NCBI GenBank assembly: GCA_903934745.1
Contig: CAIZOZ010000324.1
Span: forward strand, 1-8,492
Reading direction: 5' to 3'
DNA length: 8,492 nucleotides
From: an uncultured cyanobacterium
GTDB lineage: Bacteria; Cyanobacteriota; Cyanobacteriia; PCC-6307; Cyanobiaceae
Shown here: piece by piece, positions 5,991-8,492 of the stretch
Layout: each line of letters starts with the position of its first letter
How positions within the stretch are numbered: position 1 is the first letter of the stretch
Made by a program: the position numbers and the translations under genes
Notes under the pieces: model-generated
Databases searched by the model: none
Told to the model about the DNA's origin: nothing
Seen by the model: only the letters and a program-made list of their open reading frames with translations

Positions 5991-7679
5991 GTGCTCACGG
6001 CCCTGAGCCTCGAGAACATCGCCCTGATCGAACACCTCGAGTTGACGTTCGAGGCCGGATTCACGGTGCTCACCGGTGAAACCGGCGCGGGCAAATCGAT
6101 CCTGCTGGATGCGCTCGATGCCCTGCTGGGCGGAGCCCAGGGAGCTCAGGGGGCCAGGCTGCTGCGGCGGGGTTGTGGGCGCGGCCGGATCGAAGCCTGT
6201 TTCCAGCTGTCCCCACCGGTGCGCGCCTGGTTGGAGAGCCAGAAGCTGGAGACGGAGGAGGAGGATCTCGTTCTGAGCCGGGATTGGCGGCTGCAGGATG
6301 ATCGGCTCAGCAGTCGTCACCGGCTGAATGGCATCGCCGTGAGCCGCGCCCAGGTGCTGGATCTGCGCCCGCTGTTGCTGGATCTCACGGTTCAAGGGCA
6401 AACCCAGCAATTGGCCCGTCCCGGCCAGCAGCGCCGGTGGCTGGATCGTTTTGCCGGTGAACAACAGGTGCCGCTGCTGGAGGCGGCCCGCAGCGCGTTT
6501 CGGCAGTGGCGGACGGCGGCGGTGTCATTGGCGGCAGCCCTGGCTGATCACGAGCGGTTGCAGCAGCAGCGCCAACAACAGGAGCAGCTGCTGGAGGATC
6601 TGGACGTGGCGGGTCTGGATGATCCGCTGGAGGCGCAACAGTTGCAGATCGAGCAGGATCGCCTGGCCCATGGGGTGCGCCTGCAGCAGGGGGTGATGAC
6701 CTTGCTGGGTCGCCTGGTGGAGGGAGCGGAGGCGGCCCCTGCGGCGCTCGATCATCTGGCTGCCTGCGAGCAGGAGCTGCAGCAGATGGAGTGTCTCGAC
6801 GCCAGTGTGGCGCTGCTGCGCGAGCGCTGCACCGATGGTCTGGTGGCTCTCCAGGATCTGGCTCGGGAGCTGGATCGCTATGGGGCCTGTCTGGAGAGTG
6901 ATCCGGAGCGGCTGGCGGAGCTGCAGGAGCGGCTGGCCCAGCTCAAGGCGCTGGAGCGGCGCCACGGCAAGGGGCTGGCTGAGTTGATTCAATGGCGCGA
7001 TCAGCTGCGGCAACGCCTGGCTCCCGGTTCCGCGGAGGCCTCCCTGGCGGCCTTGCAGCAGGGCGAGCAGACGGCCCTGCAGGCGAGGGATCGGCGGGCG
7101 GCAGCCCTCAGCCTGGCTCGCCGCAGCGCCGCCGTTGAGCTCGAAACCCGATTGATGGCGGCGTTACGACCGATGGGGCTGGCCAATGTGCGCTTCGCGG
7201 TGGCGATCGAGGCGGCGGAGCCCGGGGAGGAGGGTGCCGATGTGGTGCAGTTCCGTTTCAGCGCCAATCCCGGTCAGCCCCTGGCTCCCTTGGCGGAGGT
7301 GGCCTCCGGTGGCGAGATGAGCCGCTTTCTGCTGGCCCTGAAAACCTGCCTGGCGGCGGCGGATCCCCACGTCACCCTGCTCTTTGATGAGATCGACAGT
7401 GGTGTCAGTGGCCGCATCAGCGGTGCGATGGCTGAATTGCTGCGCTGCCTGGCCCAGCAGCGTCAGGTGTTCTGCGTCACCCATCAGCCCTTGGTGGCGG
7501 CTGCGGCTGATCATCATTTCCGCGTCAGCAAGATGGTGGAGGAAGGCATCACCCAGACGCGGGTGTCCCAGCTGCGGGACACTCAGTCTCGCCAGACCGA
7601 ATTGGCCGAACTGGCTGGTGGGGATTCCGGCGAGACCCACAGTTATGTGGCCAGCCTGTTGGACAAGCGAGTGGCCTAG
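5991..7679 (+). CDS. recN: DNA repair protein RecN (SMC-like ATPase)
   Basis: Acts in recombinational repair of double-strand breaks as an SMC/ABC-type ATPase that holds or bridges DNA. The 562 residues compare with about 553 in E. coli. The N-terminal head has the Walker A motif GETGAGKS (29-36) in the typical context LSLENIALIEHLELTFEAG. The middle, roughly 170-380, is rich in Gln, Leu, Glu and Arg with heptad-like spacing, as expected for the coiled coil. The C-terminal head has the ABC signature ASGGEMSR (438-445), the Walker B LLFDEIDSGVSG (D466, E467) and the switch histidine in VTHQP (H498). The GTG start is fixed by GGAGG five bases upstream. The gene is complete and normal for its genome, with third positions about 85% GC in the first 40 codons. 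A membrane-protein gene follows after four bases, so the two are probably co-transcribed. Confidence 0.97.
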   Translation: MLTALSLENIALIEHLELTFEAGFTVLTGETGAGKSILLDALDALLGGAQGAQGARLLRRGCGRGRIEACFQLSPPVRAWLESQKLETEEEDLVLSRDWRLQDDRLSSRHRLNGIAVSRAQVLDLRPLLLDLTVQGQTQQLARPGQQRRWLDRFAGEQQVPLLEAARSAFRQWRTAAVSLAAALADHERLQQQRQQQEQLLEDLDVAGLDDPLEAQQLQIEQDRLAHGVRLQQGVMTLLGRLVEGAEAAPAALDHLAACEQELQQMECLDASVALLRERCTDGLVALQDLARELDRYGACLESDPERLAELQERLAQLKALERRHGKGLAELIQWRDQLRQRLAPGSAEASLAALQQGEQTALQARDRRAAALSLARRSAAVELETRLMAALRPMGLANVRFAVAIEAAEPGEEGADVVQFRFSANPGQPLAPLAEVASGGEMSRFLLALKTCLAAADPHVTLLFDEIDSGVSGRISGAMAELLRCLAQQRQVFCVTHQPLVAAAADHHFRVSKMVEEGITQTRVSQLRDTQSRQTELAELAGGDSGETHSYVASLLDKRVA

Positions 7680-7683
7680 CCCG

Positions 7684-8409
7684 GTGCCGCAGGCAAGCCG
7701 TGATTTGGTGGCGCCGGAGATCTGCCGCCCTTACCTGCTGGCCCTGGTGGGATCGGTGCTGATTGATTTACTGCTGAGGCTTCAGATCGTTTATTACTAT
7801 GTTGTCGAGCATTATAAGGCAAGAATCTATTTAAGTATTTTGGGTGGTTTATTGCAGATCTTTTATGCAGTTTTATTGCTGCTTTTTCTGTATTTGTTGC
7901 TCTTTCGTTGGTTGCCTGATTTGCGACAGGGGCGATTGATTCAGCGGCGACTGATGCGCTCGCTTGGCCTGTTGGCCTCGCTGCAGCTGGTGACCAATAT
8001 GATCTCGGTCAACGTTACAATTTACCGGCTACACATTGAATCCTATGAGCTTCTGATTGAATCTTTTGCCCTGTACATAGCCATAAATCTAGTTTTTGTT
8101 TTTTGGTACTGGTACTGGGATTATCCGCTACGAAATTTATCAATCAATGATAGTAAAAATAGGCTTATCCCTCAGGGTATTCTCTTCCCAGAAGAGCAAA
8201 TGGAGGTACATCTATTGAAGACAGATTTTTGGTTGCCAGGGCCAACTGATTATCTTTATTTCACAATTTTATCCAGCAACTGTTTTGGCTCTCCCGAGGG
8301 CCACATGTTAATTGGTAATCGACTTAAAAAACTGCAAATTATTCATACTTTATTTATGATATTCGTATTTATTATCATTGTCGCTCGCGCTATTAATACC
8401 ATTAATTGA
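7684..8409 (+). CDS. Uncharacterised AT-rich integral membrane protein downstream of recN
   Basis: A 241-residue hydrophobic protein with about five predicted membrane helices: roughly 17-35, 50-75, 95-115, 125-143 and 216-235. It resembles a family of bacterial membrane proteins of unknown function that I know only by pattern: an aromatic WYW-x-x-D block (here WYWYWDYP, 141-148), then ILFPE (166-170), then GPTDYLYFT (186-194) and a last helix ending ARAIN (234-238). The last part also recalls the pore-helix region of ion channels and DUF1345, but no TxGYG selectivity filter is present. The GTG at 7684, four bases after the recN stop, is the best start; it has no Shine-Dalgarno, and TTG or GTG at 7705-7710 are alternatives. 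Base use is foreign: about 40 of the last 112 codons end in G or C, against about 85% in the recN sample. It may be horizontally acquired or a fast-evolving gene. Confidence 0.75.
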   Translation: MPQASRDLVAPEICRPYLLALVGSVLIDLLLRLQIVYYYVVEHYKARIYLSILGGLLQIFYAVLLLLFLYLLLFRWLPDLRQGRLIQRRLMRSLGLLASLQLVTNMISVNVTIYRLHIESYELLIESFALYIAINLVFVFWYWYWDYPLRNLSINDSKNRLIPQGILFPEEQMEVHLLKTDFWLPGPTDYLYFTILSSNCFGSPEGHMLIGNRLKKLQIIHTLFMIFVFIIIVARAINTIN

Positions 8410-8428
8410 TAGCTGATTCAGGCTATTA
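8407..8428 (+). terminator. Weak stem-loop after the membrane-protein gene
   Basis: The RNA could form an eight-pair stem (8407-8414 with 8421-8428, two of the pairs G-U) around the six-base loop GATTCA. The stem starts inside the stop codon. It is followed by TTAAGTAAC rather than a run of T, so it is at best a weak intrinsic terminator. Confidence 0.3.
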
Positions 8429-8461
8429 TTAAGTAACTGAGTGCAAGTCCCTGTGGTTGGA

Positions 8462-8480
8462 ATCACGTGATCTCGATCAC
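8462..8480. repeat. Overlapping palindromes, possible CRP-like operator
   Basis: ATCACGTGAT (8462-8471) is a perfect 10-base palindrome. It overlaps GTGATCTCGATCAC (8467-8480), an inverted repeat with six-base arms and a two-base centre. The second has the spacing GTGA-N6-TCAC of CRP-type sites, though the outer T and A of the full consensus are not both present. The window ends 12 bases later, so no gene under its control can be seen. It may instead lie over the 3' end of a convergent gene. Confidence 0.35.
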
Positions 8481-8492
8481 TGCGTCTTGGGC

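Noticed and set aside
5871..6464. Upstream extension of the ABC1 kinase frame to 862 codons
   Set aside because: The extra 198 codons are antisense to the recN N-terminal domain and lie upstream of where kinase-family similarity begins.
6525..7013. Minus-strand Gln/Leu-rich frame of 162 codons inside recN
   Set aside because: It is the complement of the recN coiled-coil region, where Gln, Leu and Glu codons give Leu/Gln-rich antisense translations.
8432..8492. tRNA 3' end or group II intron start in the GTGCAAGTCCC-containing tail
   Set aside because: No T-arm, acceptor stem or intron domain pairing could be found; the resemblance is limited to a few bases.

Overview
The window looks like the replication-origin neighbourhood of a GC-rich picocyanobacterium (Synechococcus/Cyanobium type). 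The evidence is a dnaN gene next to a cluster of cyanobacterial-type DnaA boxes (TTTTCCACA and close variants), a DUF1400 secreted protein (a family I know as cyanobacterial), a UbiB/ABC1 kinase, recN, and a general lack of Shine-Dalgarno sites. From memory, many marine Synechococcus and Prochlorococcus chromosomes are numbered from dnaN, with thrC, ABC1 and recN near the other end of the numbering. I could not check this, so genus-level assignment is an inference.

Layout, left to right. (1) 1-1102, minus strand: dnaN, the DNA polymerase III sliding clamp, missing only its last ~15-20 codons at the window edge. (2) 1103-2046: a 944-base stretch without a convincing gene. Its dnaN-proximal part (about 1209-1470) has an AT-rich tract and at least four DnaA-box-like 9-mers and is the likely oriC. 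Its distal part ends in a 14-bp tandem repeat array (1964-2025) just past the thrC stop codon. (3) 2047-5870, minus strand: ABC1/UbiB kinase, then a secreted DUF1400 protein, then threonine synthase thrC, all transcribed toward the origin. The ABC1-DUF1400 gap is 49 bases and the DUF1400-thrC gap is 133 bases. (4) 5871-5990: a short divergent promoter region with a perfect palindrome GGAACGTTCC. (5) 5991-8409, plus strand: recN, with a good Shine-Dalgarno and a GTG start, followed after 4 bases by an AT-rich gene for a five-helix membrane protein. That gene's codon use (about 36% GC at third positions over its last 112 codons, against about 85% in a recN sample) is unlike everything else here. 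(6) 8410-8492: a short AT-rich tail, then GC-rich sequence with nested palindromes and possibly the 3' end of a convergent gene.

Functionally the window combines replication and repair (dnaN, oriC, recN) with amino-acid synthesis (thrC), quinone or membrane-lipid related kinase activity (ABC1) and two proteins of unknown role. I see no CRISPR array, rRNA, tRNA, insertion sequence or phage gene. The best candidates for new biology are the origin with its nearby tandem repeat and the compositionally foreign membrane gene coupled to recN; neither is proof of a new system.
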